From contig OY759723.1 in NCBI GenBank assembly GCA_963662575.1, positions 3,782,001 through 3,846,000 of the forward strand: 64,000 nucleotides of DNA, written 5' to 3'. Below the pieces are notes generated by a model. The model ran no database searches. It had not been told where the DNA came from and saw only the letters and a program-made list of their open reading frames with translations. Source of the DNA: Bin5 sp963662575. GTDB lineage: Bacteria; Chloroflexota; Anaerolineae; Caldilineales; Caldilineaceae. Positions 43,061 through 54,554 of this stretch are shown here, piece by piece (the first letter of the stretch is position 1; every line of letters begins with the position of its first letter). The translations under genes were made by a program, and so were the position numbers.

Positions 43061-44304
43061 GCAGGTACTGGACGGTCTGGTCGGCAACTCTGCTTTTCTT
43101 CGGCGCGTTCTACGCCCTCCTGGTACCGATTCCCCTCTACCTGGAGGCCGTAGGCTTGCCTGACTGGCAGATAGGCTTCGTCTTGGGGGCCTTTGGCGTT
43201 GCTTCGCTCTTTGGACGCCCGCTGGCCGGCGCGGTCAACGATAGCCTGGGCAGCCGGCCAATTATCCTGTTCGGAACGGCCGCGCTTGCCGCCGGCGCGG
43301 CCCTGATGAGCTTCACAACCAGTCCGCTTCTCCTCTTCGGGCTGCGGGTCCTGCAGGCGGCCGGGTACGTCACATTTACGACCGCCGCGACCGCGCTGGT
43401 TGCCGAACTGGCGCCGGCGGCCCGTCGCGGCGCGGCCCTGGCCCTGTTCGGCGTAGCGGCCAACGTCGCAATCACTTTGACTCCGGCAACCGTCAGCACC
43501 GGCCTTGAGTTTCTCACCCAGCAGTTCGGCTGTCCTACCTCCCCTTGTCCAACCTGGTGTACCACGGCGCCCTACGCATTGGACGGAGGCGCGAGCATCA
43601 GCGTGTGCCCTCTGTGGGGCCGCGGCATCGGTCACAGCGCATTCTTTCTGAGCGCAGGGTTGTCTCTACTGGCGGGAGTGCTCGTCTGGCGAATAATTCC
43701 GAGGGCGAACGTAGGCGTGGGCGGCAGTTTCAGGCTCTCCAATCTGATCACGTTGCCCCCGCCATTGCGAGGCCCAATGCTCACGACCGCGCTTTTTGGG
43801 GTGAGCTTCGGAGCCCTCTTCTCCTTTTTGCCCCTGCTAGCAGAGCGTAGGGAGTTGGCGTCGGTCGGCGCTGCCTACGGTGTTTATGGGGTCTCAATCA
43901 TCGCCACGCGTGTGGTAACCGGCCGCCTGCTGGACCGCCCCGATCGCAGCCAGGTCCTTCTCCCCGCCTTGCTGGTGAATGCCGGCGGCTTGGCAGGTTT
44001 CGCGGCTGCTTCTACCATGCCGCTATTGCTTGCCAGCGCCGTACTGATGGGCGTCGGATCCGGAATCACACACCCCGCCCTGATCTCAATCTGCGTCGAT
44101 CGCATGCCAGACACGCGGCGCGGTCGCGCTACCGCCAGCTTCTATTTGGCTTTCGATCTTGGAATTGGGCTGGGGAGTTGGCTGCTTGGCCTTGTTCTCG
44201 GCGCCGTCGGGTTGACGTGGCTATACCTGACGGCTTCACTTGTCAGCATTGCCGGCGCGTTGACTGCCCCTATCTTTTCCGGCAGGCGACAGCTCTCAGG
44301 TTAA
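43057..44304 (+). CDS. MFS transporter of arsenic operon, with Cys-rich external loop
   Basis: 415 residues with the 12-helix major facilitator pattern. FGRPLAGAVNDSLGSRPII after the second helix is the MFS signature-A region. GTG 43057 overlaps the arsM stop, so co-expression is likely and a role in exporting an arsenic species is inferred. The predicted extracytoplasmic loop between helices 5 and 6 is long and has four cysteines (159, 164, 168, 184), an unusual feature for MFS proteins. No ArsJ-type gapdh gene accompanies it. Other substrates are possible. Confidence 0.8.
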   Translation: MSRYWTVWSATLLFFGAFYALLVPIPLYLEAVGLPDWQIGFVLGAFGVASLFGRPLAGAVNDSLGSRPIILFGTAALAAGAALMSFTTSPLLLFGLRVLQAAGYVTFTTAATALVAELAPAARRGAALALFGVAANVAITLTPATVSTGLEFLTQQFGCPTSPCPTWCTTAPYALDGGASISVCPLWGRGIGHSAFFLSAGLSLLAGVLVWRIIPRANVGVGGSFRLSNLITLPPPLRGPMLTTALFGVSFGALFSFLPLLAERRELASVGAAYGVYGVSIIATRVVTGRLLDRPDRSQVLLPALLVNAGGLAGFAAASTMPLLLASAVLMGVGSGITHPALISICVDRMPDTRRGRATASFYLAFDLGIGLGSWLLGLVLGAVGLTWLYLTASLVSIAGALTAPIFSGRRQLSG

Positions 44305-44386
44305 CCAGGAACCATGCTCTCACCGGGCAGCCAGAACGCCGCCCATAGATGCACCGCCCTCTGTTCGGTTGCAACATCCATCGACG

Positions 44387-45118
44387 TTATCCTGCCGTGG
44401 TTGCCTGCAGAACCCAAACCTCCGGTTCCGCCGGCAGGCTGGCTTTCTCCAGAATGACGTCAGGTGTACTGGCCAATTTGACGCGCTCTGGCGGATAACA
44501 TTGCGTGAAATCGCGCACATCTGCCATCGTTGGGAACTTGCAACCGGGCAACGCGTAGTGCATCGGGATCGTCACCGCCGGACGCAAAATATGCAGAGCA
44601 TCGTGCAGATCATCCAACTCAATCGTGGGCGGCCCGCCCGTTGGCACGATGGCAACATCCACATCGCCTATCTGCTCCAACTGCCAGACCTCAAGACGAT
44701 TGCCAACGTCGCCGAAATGCACAATACGGACTCCTTCGACGACAAAACGGTACATTGCATTATCGCGCGGCTCCAACTTGACAAGCATCGACTCCATTGC
44801 TGGGATGGCGGTAAATCGAATGCCCGCACGCGTTAGGACCGTGGCTTGCGCGGCCTGCCTATCGTGACTACCGCTGACACCTGTACCATTCTCGCCATCA
44901 TAGGGCAGAAGGTGCGTAGCCGTAACTATTTCCGGCGTTCCCGGTATCATGGCGGCGTTGGCATGGGCGGAGTCGTCGTCTGAACTGCGAACCACGATGT
45001 CGGCTGTTTCCGTCACGGCTGCGAATCCAGACTTGTGGGGCGTATAAGGATCGGTGATGATGCTGACGCCGTTGCCTTCTATCCGCAGACATGCATGGGC
45101 ATACCATTTGACTTTCAT
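44387..45118 (-). CDS. MBL-fold protein of the UlaG-like class with altered metal motif
   Basis: 243 residues. VKWYAHACLRIEGNGVSIITDPY is the UlaG-type opening. GVRIVHFGDVGN and TIPMHYALPG hold the later conserved His and Asp positions. The usual HxHxDH metal-binding motif is replaced by SSDDDS at 45-50, so the first metal site has lost its histidines. It could be a degenerate or differently metallated hydrolase, or a non-catalytic member. It lies downstream of the alcohol dehydrogenase on the same strand. Confidence 0.8.
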   Translation of the reverse strand: MKVKWYAHACLRIEGNGVSIITDPYTPHKSGFAAVTETADIVVRSSDDDSAHANAAMIPGTPEIVTATHLLPYDGENGTGVSGSHDRQAAQATVLTRAGIRFTAIPAMESMLVKLEPRDNAMYRFVVEGVRIVHFGDVGNRLEVWQLEQIGDVDVAIVPTGGPPTIELDDLHDALHILRPAVTIPMHYALPGCKFPTMADVRDFTQCYPPERVKLASTPDVILEKASLPAEPEVWVLQATTAG

Positions 45119-45152
45119 TCAGTTGCTCCCGCTCGTCACTACGCCAACCAAC

Positions 45153-46190
45153 TTATCCTGAAAACATCAGTATGGACTTCGTCCCTTCTCCTGCCTGGAC
45201 TCGCTGCACTGCCGCCAGAATGTCGTCCAAACCGCAACGCGTCGATATTACGGCTGCGATCTCTTCAGAGTGGTCCTCGACAAAATGAAATGCTCGGTGG
45301 AATTGTTGCACTGACGACGCAAAGGTACCTGTCAACACTATCTCACCGTAATGGATCCAACGAGGATCTACCGTCATATTTTCCCCTCGCGGCGTGCCGC
45401 CAAAGATGTTAAAGACGCCGCCATTGCGCACGAGAGGCAGGTAGCTCTCCATAACTCTCGGCACACCGACAGCCGCAATGACGACATCAGCACCCAATTC
45501 GGACATCTCGCGCACAACTGCCAGAGTATCCTCTCTTTCCGGGTTGACGACCCGGTGTGCGCCTACCTTCCGGGCCGTAACCAACCGGGCCTCGTTGACA
45601 TCTACGCAGACTACGTCGGCGCCCAGGGCATTCGATACAATCGTATGCAACAATCCCAAAGGACCGGCGCCAACCACCACCACGGTGTCTCCCGCCTTGG
45701 TCTTGCACTGGTCTGCCGCGGCAATACAACAGGAGGTCGGCTCAATCATCGCGGCCAGATCGAATGGCATGTCTCCAATATCTAATACGCCGCCCAGCCG
45801 AACCACTTCAGCCGGTACGCGCACGAATTCGGCAAATCCACCGTCGTCACCATGACCAAGGCCGTGCTCATGCTGACAGAGGCTGTTGCGTCCCTGTCGA
45901 CAGTAAAAGCATTCGCCGCAGGCAGCAATCGGGTAGACAGCCACCCGCTGGCCCGCATAGAGGCCGGCTTTCCTGGTCCCCGCCCCCAATTCCACGATCG
46001 TACCGGCAACTTCATGCCCAAGGATTGCCGGAAGATCGGCTGGAATCCCGGCACCGCTAAGGATTTTGACATCGGTAGCGCAGATGCCGGACGCCATTAC
46101 CCGTACAACAACTTCTCCGGGGCCCGCGCGGGGACGCGGGACATCGGCTATACGAATGTCATTCTTCTTGAAAACGACTGCGGCCTTCAT
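45153..46190 (-). CDS. Zinc-dependent alcohol/sorbitol dehydrogenase-like protein (MDR family)
   Basis: 345 residues. Catalytic zinc ligand Cys37 (SGICATDV) and GHEVAG at about 58-63 are in place. Structural zinc cysteines occur in CGECFYCRQGRNSLC. The NAD-binding loop is VVVVGAGPLGLLH, with an acidic end of the second strand (CVDVNEARL), which favours NAD. It probably oxidises a polyol or secondary alcohol. Its start overlaps the 3' end of the CcmI-like gene by 32 nt. Confidence 0.92.
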   Translation of the reverse strand: MKAAVVFKKNDIRIADVPRPRAGPGEVVVRVMASGICATDVKILSGAGIPADLPAILGHEVAGTIVELGAGTRKAGLYAGQRVAVYPIAACGECFYCRQGRNSLCQHEHGLGHGDDGGFAEFVRVPAEVVRLGGVLDIGDMPFDLAAMIEPTSCCIAAADQCKTKAGDTVVVVGAGPLGLLHTIVSNALGADVVCVDVNEARLVTARKVGAHRVVNPEREDTLAVVREMSELGADVVIAAVGVPRVMESYLPLVRNGGVFNIFGGTPRGENMTVDPRWIHYGEIVLTGTFASSVQQFHRAFHFVEDHSEEIAAVISTRCGLDDILAAVQRVQAGEGTKSILMFSG

Positions 46191-46560
46191 CTGGCGGCAA
46201 ATCCTCTACCCGGCGTCGAACTGCGATATCGCTTTCCAACTGGTCGTCTAGACCGATAGTATTTTCTTCTATATTCTCTGAGTCGCTGGGCAGTGAATCG
46301 ACCTGTTCAATCAGCCTCAAAGCCCTGTTACGCAGAATCCGGTTAAAGCGCTCGAAATCGGCATTCTCGATCTTGCCGACGCTGTGATCAAACTCCAGCT
46401 CCCTAATCGCCTCTAGTGCCACCTCTTTACGCGTATGCAGATTGGCAACCTCCTCCACTTCTGGAAGGCTGGTCAAAGGCATCCGGCGGAAGAGAGGCCA
46501 AATGACGAATCCAATGGCGACTACACCCACAATACCTATCAGGAAAAGTGAAACCCACAT
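46159..46560 (-). CDS. ccmI: CcmI-like cytochrome c biogenesis protein, short
   Basis: 133 residues: one N-terminal membrane helix, then a charged region with ALEAIRELEFDHSVGKIENADF. This is like the N-terminal part of CcmI and its short relatives (K.ALEAIRELEFD..TGK....D). It lacks the TPR domain of proteobacterial CcmI. It lies downstream of ccmF in the same orientation (120 nt apart), which supports a role in heme handling or apocytochrome assembly. Name based on motif and context. Confidence 0.65.
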   Translation of the reverse strand: MWVSLFLIGIVGVVAIGFVIWPLFRRMPLTSLPEVEEVANLHTRKEVALEAIRELEFDHSVGKIENADFERFNRILRNRALRLIEQVDSLPSDSENIEENTIGLDDQLESDIAVRRRVEDLPPDEGRSRFQEE

Positions 46561-46680
46561 CTCTCTATGTAAACGCTTTCTGGCTACGGCCTATATGCGA
46601 GGAGCCCGACTGCCCTCTTGGCAACCGGGACAGGGGAATTGAAAAATGATTCGTGCCAGCCCTGGGGGCACTTCGCCCAG

Positions 46681-48771
<2,091 letters not shown>

Positions 48772-48777
48772 CTCTGG

Positions 48778-51369
48778 CTAGAACTGATGCCGGCGCAAGC
48801 GCAGAGCGTTGATGACAACACTGACGCTCGACAATGCCATTGCAGCCGCCGCCAGGATTGGGTGAAGCTGTTGTAGAAAAGGCGGCGCCCAAACAAAGGG
48901 AGCCAGAACACCTGCGGCGATTGGTATCAAGGCAACATTATAGCCAAATGCCCAGCTAAGATTCTGTCTGATATTGCCCATCGTCGCTTGCGACAACTCG
49001 ATTGCATGGGGAACGCTGCGCAGATCTCCTCGGATGAGCGTCACGTCGGCAGCCTCCATCGCAACGTCCGTGCCCGCGCCAATCGCAATGCCGACATCGG
49101 CCTGGGCCAACGCGGGCGCGTCGTTGATGCCATCACCAAGCATCGCCACTCGGAAACCTTCCTCCTGCAATGCTTTGACCTGCTCGACCTTTTCTCCGGG
49201 CAGAAGTTCCGCAATCACCCGGTTAATCCCAACCTCTCTTGCAATTGCGTCAGCGGTAGATTGGTTGTCGCCCGTCAGCATTGCAACCGTTAGCCCCTTC
49301 TTCCGCAGCGCAGCGACTGCCTCCCTTGAACCTTCCTTTACCGTGTCGGCCACTGCTATCAACGCCGCGGCCTGGCCGTCGACTGCCAACCACATCGTAG
49401 ACTTGGCTTCTGCTTGCAGTTCAGCAAAACGGGGACCAAGCCCATTCAAGTTGATATCTTCCCTCTCCATCAGCCTCAGATTGCCTAGTAAGATTCGTTT
49501 CTCCTCAATCTGCGCCGATATCCCATGACCCTCTATTGCCTCAAATTGCGTTGGATTGGCCAGAGCTAGTCCGTTAACCTGAGCTGCTCGCACAATCGCC
49601 TCGCCAAGCGGATGTTCCGACCCTCGTTCAGCCGAAGCTGCCAGCCTCAGCAAGTCTGACTGTTCCGCCTTCACTGGCAAACTACTGGACGGGCCTTCAA
49701 TGCCTCTGCCCATCGGGTCCTGGCTTACGACCAGGTCTGTGACTTCCGGCTCCCCTTGGGTAATTGTTCCCGTCTTGTCGAGCAGGACGGCGGTGAGCTT
49801 GTGCGTCTGTTCCAGTGCAATACTGTTCTTGAACAGAATGCCCAATCCCGCGCCTTTGCCTATGCCCACCATGATTGAGGTAGGGGTCGCCAAACCCATC
49901 GCGCAAGGACAGGCGATGACCAGTACGGCGACAAGCCGTAGCAGGGCAGGTACAAAACCCGCACCGGCAAGCATCCAGACGACAAATGTCACGCCGGACA
50001 GCACGATCACCGCCGGCACAAAATAGGCCGCTACTTGATCAACTACACGCTGTATCGGGGCCTTGCTACCTTGTGCATCCTCTACCAATCTGATGATCTG
50101 CGAAAGTGCTGTCTCGCGTCCAACCTTCGTCGCTTGGATTCCAAGCAACCCCAATTTGTTCAGGGTTGCCCCGAACACTTCGCTCCCTATCGCCTTCCCA
50201 ACCGGCATGCTCTCGCCGGTGAACATACTTTCATCTACGGCAGACCCACCTGAAATTACAATGCCATCGACCGGGATCTTCTCTCCGGGGCGAACGACCA
50301 CCATATCGCCAACCACGACGTCTTCGACAGGGATATCCACTTCTTCTCCCTCGCGAAGCACTCGTGCAGTCCGGCTCTGCAAACCGATCAACTCTTTGAT
50401 CGCCGCGCTGGTCCGGCCCTTTGCCCGTGCTTCCAGCAGTTTGCCCAATACGATCAAAGTAATTATGACCGCTGAAGTCTCAAAATATACGTGGCTGCCA
50501 AGCGATTCGCTGCCGACGAACTGTGCGAACAGGACTGCCAGGCTGAAAACGTAGGCAACCGATGTGCCCATTGCCACCAGCACGTCCATATTGGCGCTGC
50601 GATTGCGTAAACTCTTTAGCGCGCCTACGTAGTAGTCCCAACCCACGAAGAACTGCACGGGAGTCGCCAGCCCAAAGAGCAGCCAGTTTACCCAGCCGCC
50701 GTTTGCCCATACACCGAGGAGGCCAAAGTCCCGCCCCATGCTGACAATCAGCAGCGGCAGCGAAAATAGTATTCCTACCAGGAGTCGCATGAATTCATGC
50801 CGGATCGCGGCAGCGCGGGCTTCAGCCTCCGCATCCTCAACTGGCTCAACTTCCACTACCTTTGACCTGACTGAAGGAAGTTGTCCTCCGTTGGCGACGG
50901 CGTTGACCGTGGGTGGTGTGTCCGGCTGGACGGGGGAAGCGACAGTATCGTAACCTGCTCTGCGAACGGCAGCTACGAGCGGGGCGCGTGCACCCAGGCC
51001 GCTTACATATTCGACATGCGCCTGCTCTGTTGCAAAGTTGACACTGGCATAGACGACGCCATCAACCTTGCCAAGCGCCTGCTCAACTGCACTAACGCAA
51101 GCAGTGCAAGACATGCCTACGATCGGCAGAGTCAGTGTAAGTGTTGGGATCCTGTAGCCGGCCCGTTTTACGAGGTGGCGCACGTCTGCCAACACTTCGT
51201 TGGCCTGTTTCTGGGTAGGGTCGACGGTCAAAGTAAGTCGCTCACTGGCGAAGTTAACCGTCGCTTCCTCAACTGCTGCGGCCTGTTTGCTGCTGGTTTC
51301 CACAGCCGCAGCGCAACCAAGGCAGGTCATACCGATTACCGGAACAGTGATCTGTTGGGTCTCGTTCAT
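48778..51369 (-). CDS. copA: Copper-type P1B-ATPase (CopA-like)
   Basis: 863 residues. Two N-terminal HMA domains have Cys16/Cys19 (GMTCLGC) and Cys88/Cys91 (GMSCTAC). In the core are TGES at 384-387, CPC at 487-489 in the transport helix, DKTGT at 531-535, HP at 586-587 and GDGIND at 745-750. TM7 has a Tyr-Asn pair (810-811) and TM8 has MALSS (844-848), the Cu(I) P1B-1 pattern. A polar insertion of about 22 residues (549-570) lies at the start of the nucleotide-binding domain. It may export excess copper or supply copper to extracytoplasmic enzymes, the latter fitting its link to ccmF. Confidence 0.95.
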   Translation of the reverse strand: MNETQQITVPVIGMTCLGCAAAVETSSKQAAAVEEATVNFASERLTLTVDPTQKQANEVLADVRHLVKRAGYRIPTLTLTLPIVGMSCTACVSAVEQALGKVDGVVYASVNFATEQAHVEYVSGLGARAPLVAAVRRAGYDTVASPVQPDTPPTVNAVANGGQLPSVRSKVVEVEPVEDAEAEARAAAIRHEFMRLLVGILFSLPLLIVSMGRDFGLLGVWANGGWVNWLLFGLATPVQFFVGWDYYVGALKSLRNRSANMDVLVAMGTSVAYVFSLAVLFAQFVGSESLGSHVYFETSAVIITLIVLGKLLEARAKGRTSAAIKELIGLQSRTARVLREGEEVDIPVEDVVVGDMVVVRPGEKIPVDGIVISGGSAVDESMFTGESMPVGKAIGSEVFGATLNKLGLLGIQATKVGRETALSQIIRLVEDAQGSKAPIQRVVDQVAAYFVPAVIVLSGVTFVVWMLAGAGFVPALLRLVAVLVIACPCAMGLATPTSIMVGIGKGAGLGILFKNSIALEQTHKLTAVLLDKTGTITQGEPEVTDLVVSQDPMGRGIEGPSSSLPVKAEQSDLLRLAASAERGSEHPLGEAIVRAAQVNGLALANPTQFEAIEGHGISAQIEEKRILLGNLRLMEREDINLNGLGPRFAELQAEAKSTMWLAVDGQAAALIAVADTVKEGSREAVAALRKKGLTVAMLTGDNQSTADAIAREVGINRVIAELLPGEKVEQVKALQEEGFRVAMLGDGINDAPALAQADVGIAIGAGTDVAMEAADVTLIRGDLRSVPHAIELSQATMGNIRQNLSWAFGYNVALIPIAAGVLAPFVWAPPFLQQLHPILAAAAMALSSVSVVINALRLRRHQF

Positions 51370-51458
51370 GTGAAATTATGTGTACTCTTCCCGTACGTGG
51401 TTGCTCTTCGCTTCACCACACGAATAGGAATACGCCGTTGTTCCTCAATATTCACACT

Positions 51459-51487
51459 AGCATATCATGTGTTAAACAGTCTGTCAG
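51459..51487 (-). promoter_or_regulatory. Candidate copA promoter
   Basis: On the minus strand CTGACA (51482-51487) and TATGCT (51459-51464) are spaced 17 bp. TGA precedes TATGCT, giving an extended -10. It lies about 90 nt upstream of the copA start. No CueR- or CsoR-type palindrome was recognised across the spacer. Confidence 0.45.
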
Positions 51488-52277
51488 CCCGATCGCAAAG
51501 GCTTGCCTGCTTCACTTCCTGCCAGTCTTACTTGGGGCATCAGCCTCTCACCCTCAGGCCAGCCGTCCACCTCTTTAAGACTCGGACTTTGGTTCCTGCA
51601 ATTGGAGATTCCCCACGCTTCCTATGGTTGGCAAGACTCGTTTTTCTCTGCTGGCCTTGCCCTAAAGTTGGACAGACTGAACTATATGTAAATGTATCAT
51701 GGTATTGCCAATTTAGTGAAATCATATTCGGCAATTTGGGGGTCCCCTGAGCCGGCATTAGCCCAGGCCAATTCATTGGGCTTGCTGTCCCGTCATCAGC
51801 CCGTTTCCACTGCCATGACCAGGAAACACCCTTTGCGATTTCAATTGACAGAATCGGCAATCTTACCCTCGCCTTCGCGACTTCAATTGTCGGCTAACCC
51901 GCAACTCGACCTAGAACCTACCCAGATCCAATTAGTTCTCAGACCAGACTCTTCGTGCATCCGGCCTTTGGCGCCAGATTCACACTTGTTCAGCGTAATC
52001 GTCTGTGCTACATTCCCGCTGAGGCAACTCTCGAGTTGGTTGCCAATCTCCAGTGGAAAACAGTTCTTACCATGACTGAATGAATTTCACTCCTCAATGG
52101 CGTACATCCCACACTTTTCCAATGCAGAAGCCATACGGCCGCGCATCGGTTCCGGTTCTTTTTCGAGCAGCCCTCAGTCTCGATAGGACGAAGCAGGCTC
52201 GGGTGCTTTAGCGCAATCACAGGAACCGGCGGGACTAACGGCGCATACGTTCTGCGGCGTCATATTCTTTCCTTTTA
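51488..52277. other. Gene-poor region
   Basis: Frames of 60-130 codons occur on both strands, but none has a domain, ribosome site or consistent composition. No repeat or strong hairpin was found. It separates the divergent copA operon and the amidase-like gene. Confidence 0.4.
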
Positions 52278-52289
52278 TTGGAGTCGAGA

Positions 52290-54554
52290 ATGACAACCGA
52301 GTTGATAGGCTATACCGACAGGCTGAGCGTCGCTCCCGGTGAACAGATTCGTTTCATGGTCAGCACTGACCTGCCGAGCTACAACACCTCGCTGGTCCGT
52401 CTGATTCATGGCGATGAAAACCCGGCTGGGCCCGGCTTCAAAGAGGAGCAGGTGGCGTCGGCCGTTGACGGCCGGCACGTGGGACGTAAACAGGTGGCTC
52501 TTGCAGGCTCATACATCGTCGTGCCCGACCATAGTGTTTTGAGCCGTTTGACCAGCTTCACTCTCCAGGCCTGGATCTGGCCAACCACGCCTCTCAGCGG
52601 CCAGGCACAGGGGTTGCTCAGCAAGTGGTCCGCCGATGGTGCAGGGATTTGCCTTGCCATTGGGAAAGAGGGCGCGCTTGAGTTTTGGATGGGCGCCGGC
52701 GGCGCCATTACGCGCATGGGTACGAGCACTGCGATGCGGGCTCGCGAATGGTATTTCGTCGCTGCTGCTTTCGACAAAGACGCTGGGCGGCTGCAACTAT
52801 TTCAGGTGCCAAAGTCCAATTGGCCCTCCGACGGCGCGGCCGTTTCGGTGGACCATGCCGTCGAAGCTCTCCCATCCTGGCATAACAGTTGCCCCCTGTT
52901 GATGGCGGCATCCAGCCTGGAACAGACTCCTTCTGGTCGTTTCAAAGCACAGGGACTCTTCAACGGCAAGATTGACAGCCCGCGCGTCTTCAAACGGGCC
53001 CTCGAAGCAGATGAAATCGGGCTTTTACAACAAGAGTGCTCTCCTGCGGAAGTAGCCGGGTCCGATTTGGTCTCTTCCTGGCACCTTTCAATAGAACCTG
53101 CCTCAAGCAGAGTGACAGACATTGGCCCGCACGGGCTGCATGGCGCTACGGTCAATATGCCCGTTCGCGCCGCAACCGGCCACAACTGGGCAGCAACAGA
53201 AGTCGATCTCAGACTCGCGCCTCAACAGTACGGCGCCATCCACTTTCACGAGGACGACCTGGAGGATGCCGGATGGGACCCGGATTTCGAGCTTACCGTC
53301 CCCGAAGGACTGCGCAGTGGCGTCTATGCCGCGCGGTTGGATGGTGACGGGCAGGAAGATCATATTCCTTTCATCGTTCGGCCACCTCGGGGTTCTGCCC
53401 AGGCCTCCATTCTCTTCCTGGTCCCGACATTCACCTATCTTGCCTACGCCAATGATCGGATGGATGCTGCCAAGGAACTCTTCGCCGACCTGCCTGCCGG
53501 AGAGTTCAGGCTGGACCCGCGCGACCTCTACCTTGATGAACGGCCCGAATTTGCTATGTCCCTTTACGACAGACACTCTGATGATAGCGGCTGTTGTTAC
53601 TCGTCCAGTTTGCGTCCGATCGTAAACATGCGTCCCAAATACCGCCATGTCCTGACCAGGGGACCACGGCATTTCAGCGCCGACCTCTATTTGATCGACT
53701 GGCTCGAACACAATGACTTCTCCTACGATGTTGCAACAGATGGCGATTTGCACAACGAGCGCCAGGACCTGCTTGCCAGGTACAAGGTGATTTTGACCGG
53801 TACACATCCAGAATACTGGACTGCGCCCATGTTGGAGGCCCTGGAAGGATTCCTTGCAGGAGGGGGGCGGCTCATGTATCTGGGGGGAAACGGCTTCTTT
53901 TGGGTTACAAGCGTCGACCCACAACGCCCCCACATCGTTGAAGTCCGTCGCGGCCAAGCTGGCACGCGTGCATGGGATTCCGGTCCCGGCGAGTGCTATC
54001 ACAGTACAACCGGCGAGTTGGGCGGGCTGTGGCGGCACCGCGGCAAACCGCCCAACCAAATCGCGGGAATCGGGTTCACGGCGCAGGGCTGGAGGGATCC
54101 CGCCCCCGGCTACGTTAGACAAACGGGCAGCTTCGATGAACGGGCGGCATTCATTTTTGACGGCGTCCCTGCAACCGAGACGATTGGCGACTTCGGCCTG
54201 GTTTTTGGGGGCGCCGCGGGCGACGAACTGGATCGCATCGACCTCGGGCTGGGGACTCCCCACCACACGCTTTTGCTGGCTTCTTCTGAGGACCATGGAC
54301 CTTCCATTTATCCGGTTATAGAGGACTTCCTTCAGGTAACCCCCGTTCTGCTAGACCGTAAAACAGACAATGTGCACGCCGACATGGTCTACTTCGAGAC
54401 GCCAAACAACGGTGCCGTTTTCTCGGTGGGATCGATGTGCTGGTGCGCCAGTCTTTCTCATAACGATTACGACAACAATGTTTCCCGCATTACCGAGAAT
54501 GTGCTGAACGCCTTCTCCAATGCTGTCGATCTTCCACCGCCGCCCCCGCGTTGA
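52290..54554 (+). CDS. LamG domain plus N,N-dimethylformamidase beta-like protein
   Basis: 754 residues. An N-terminal beta domain (about 5-50, YTDRLSVAPGEQIRFMVST) is followed by a concanavalin-like LamG domain at about 65-260 (SFTLQAWIWPTT, WYFVAAAFDK, GLFNGKIDSPRVFKRAL). The C-terminal ~450 residues match the large subunit of N,N-dimethylformamidase, with FLVPTFTYLAYAND, DLHNERQDLLARYKVILTGT and GGRLMYLGGNGFFW. No small-subunit gene is nearby and no signal peptide is present, so it is probably cytoplasmic. It may cleave an alkylated amide, but relatives form a broad uncharacterised family. GGAG precedes ATG 52290. Confidence 0.82.
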   Translation: MTTELIGYTDRLSVAPGEQIRFMVSTDLPSYNTSLVRLIHGDENPAGPGFKEEQVASAVDGRHVGRKQVALAGSYIVVPDHSVLSRLTSFTLQAWIWPTTPLSGQAQGLLSKWSADGAGICLAIGKEGALEFWMGAGGAITRMGTSTAMRAREWYFVAAAFDKDAGRLQLFQVPKSNWPSDGAAVSVDHAVEALPSWHNSCPLLMAASSLEQTPSGRFKAQGLFNGKIDSPRVFKRALEADEIGLLQQECSPAEVAGSDLVSSWHLSIEPASSRVTDIGPHGLHGATVNMPVRAATGHNWAATEVDLRLAPQQYGAIHFHEDDLEDAGWDPDFELTVPEGLRSGVYAARLDGDGQEDHIPFIVRPPRGSAQASILFLVPTFTYLAYANDRMDAAKELFADLPAGEFRLDPRDLYLDERPEFAMSLYDRHSDDSGCCYSSSLRPIVNMRPKYRHVLTRGPRHFSADLYLIDWLEHNDFSYDVATDGDLHNERQDLLARYKVILTGTHPEYWTAPMLEALEGFLAGGGRLMYLGGNGFFWVTSVDPQRPHIVEVRRGQAGTRAWDSGPGECYHSTTGELGGLWRHRGKPPNQIAGIGFTAQGWRDPAPGYVRQTGSFDERAAFIFDGVPATETIGDFGLVFGGAAGDELDRIDLGLGTPHHTLLLASSEDHGPSIYPVIEDFLQVTPVLLDRKTDNVHADMVYFETPNNGAVFSVGSMCWCASLSHNDYDNNVSRITENVLNAFSNAVDLPPPPPR

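Noticed and set aside
43012..43635. Minus-strand open frame of about 207 codons opposite the MFS gene
   Set aside because: Low-complexity Arg/Gly-rich translation typical of the complement of a GC-rich membrane-protein gene.
51370..52280. Several 60-130-codon frames upstream of the amidase-like gene
   Set aside because: No motif, no ribosome site, overlapping one another on both strands.
53103..54296. Long minus-strand open frame of about 397 codons opposite the dimethylformamidase-like gene
   Set aside because: It mirrors the plus-strand codon pattern of a strongly conserved protein, has no recognisable domain and no ribosome site.
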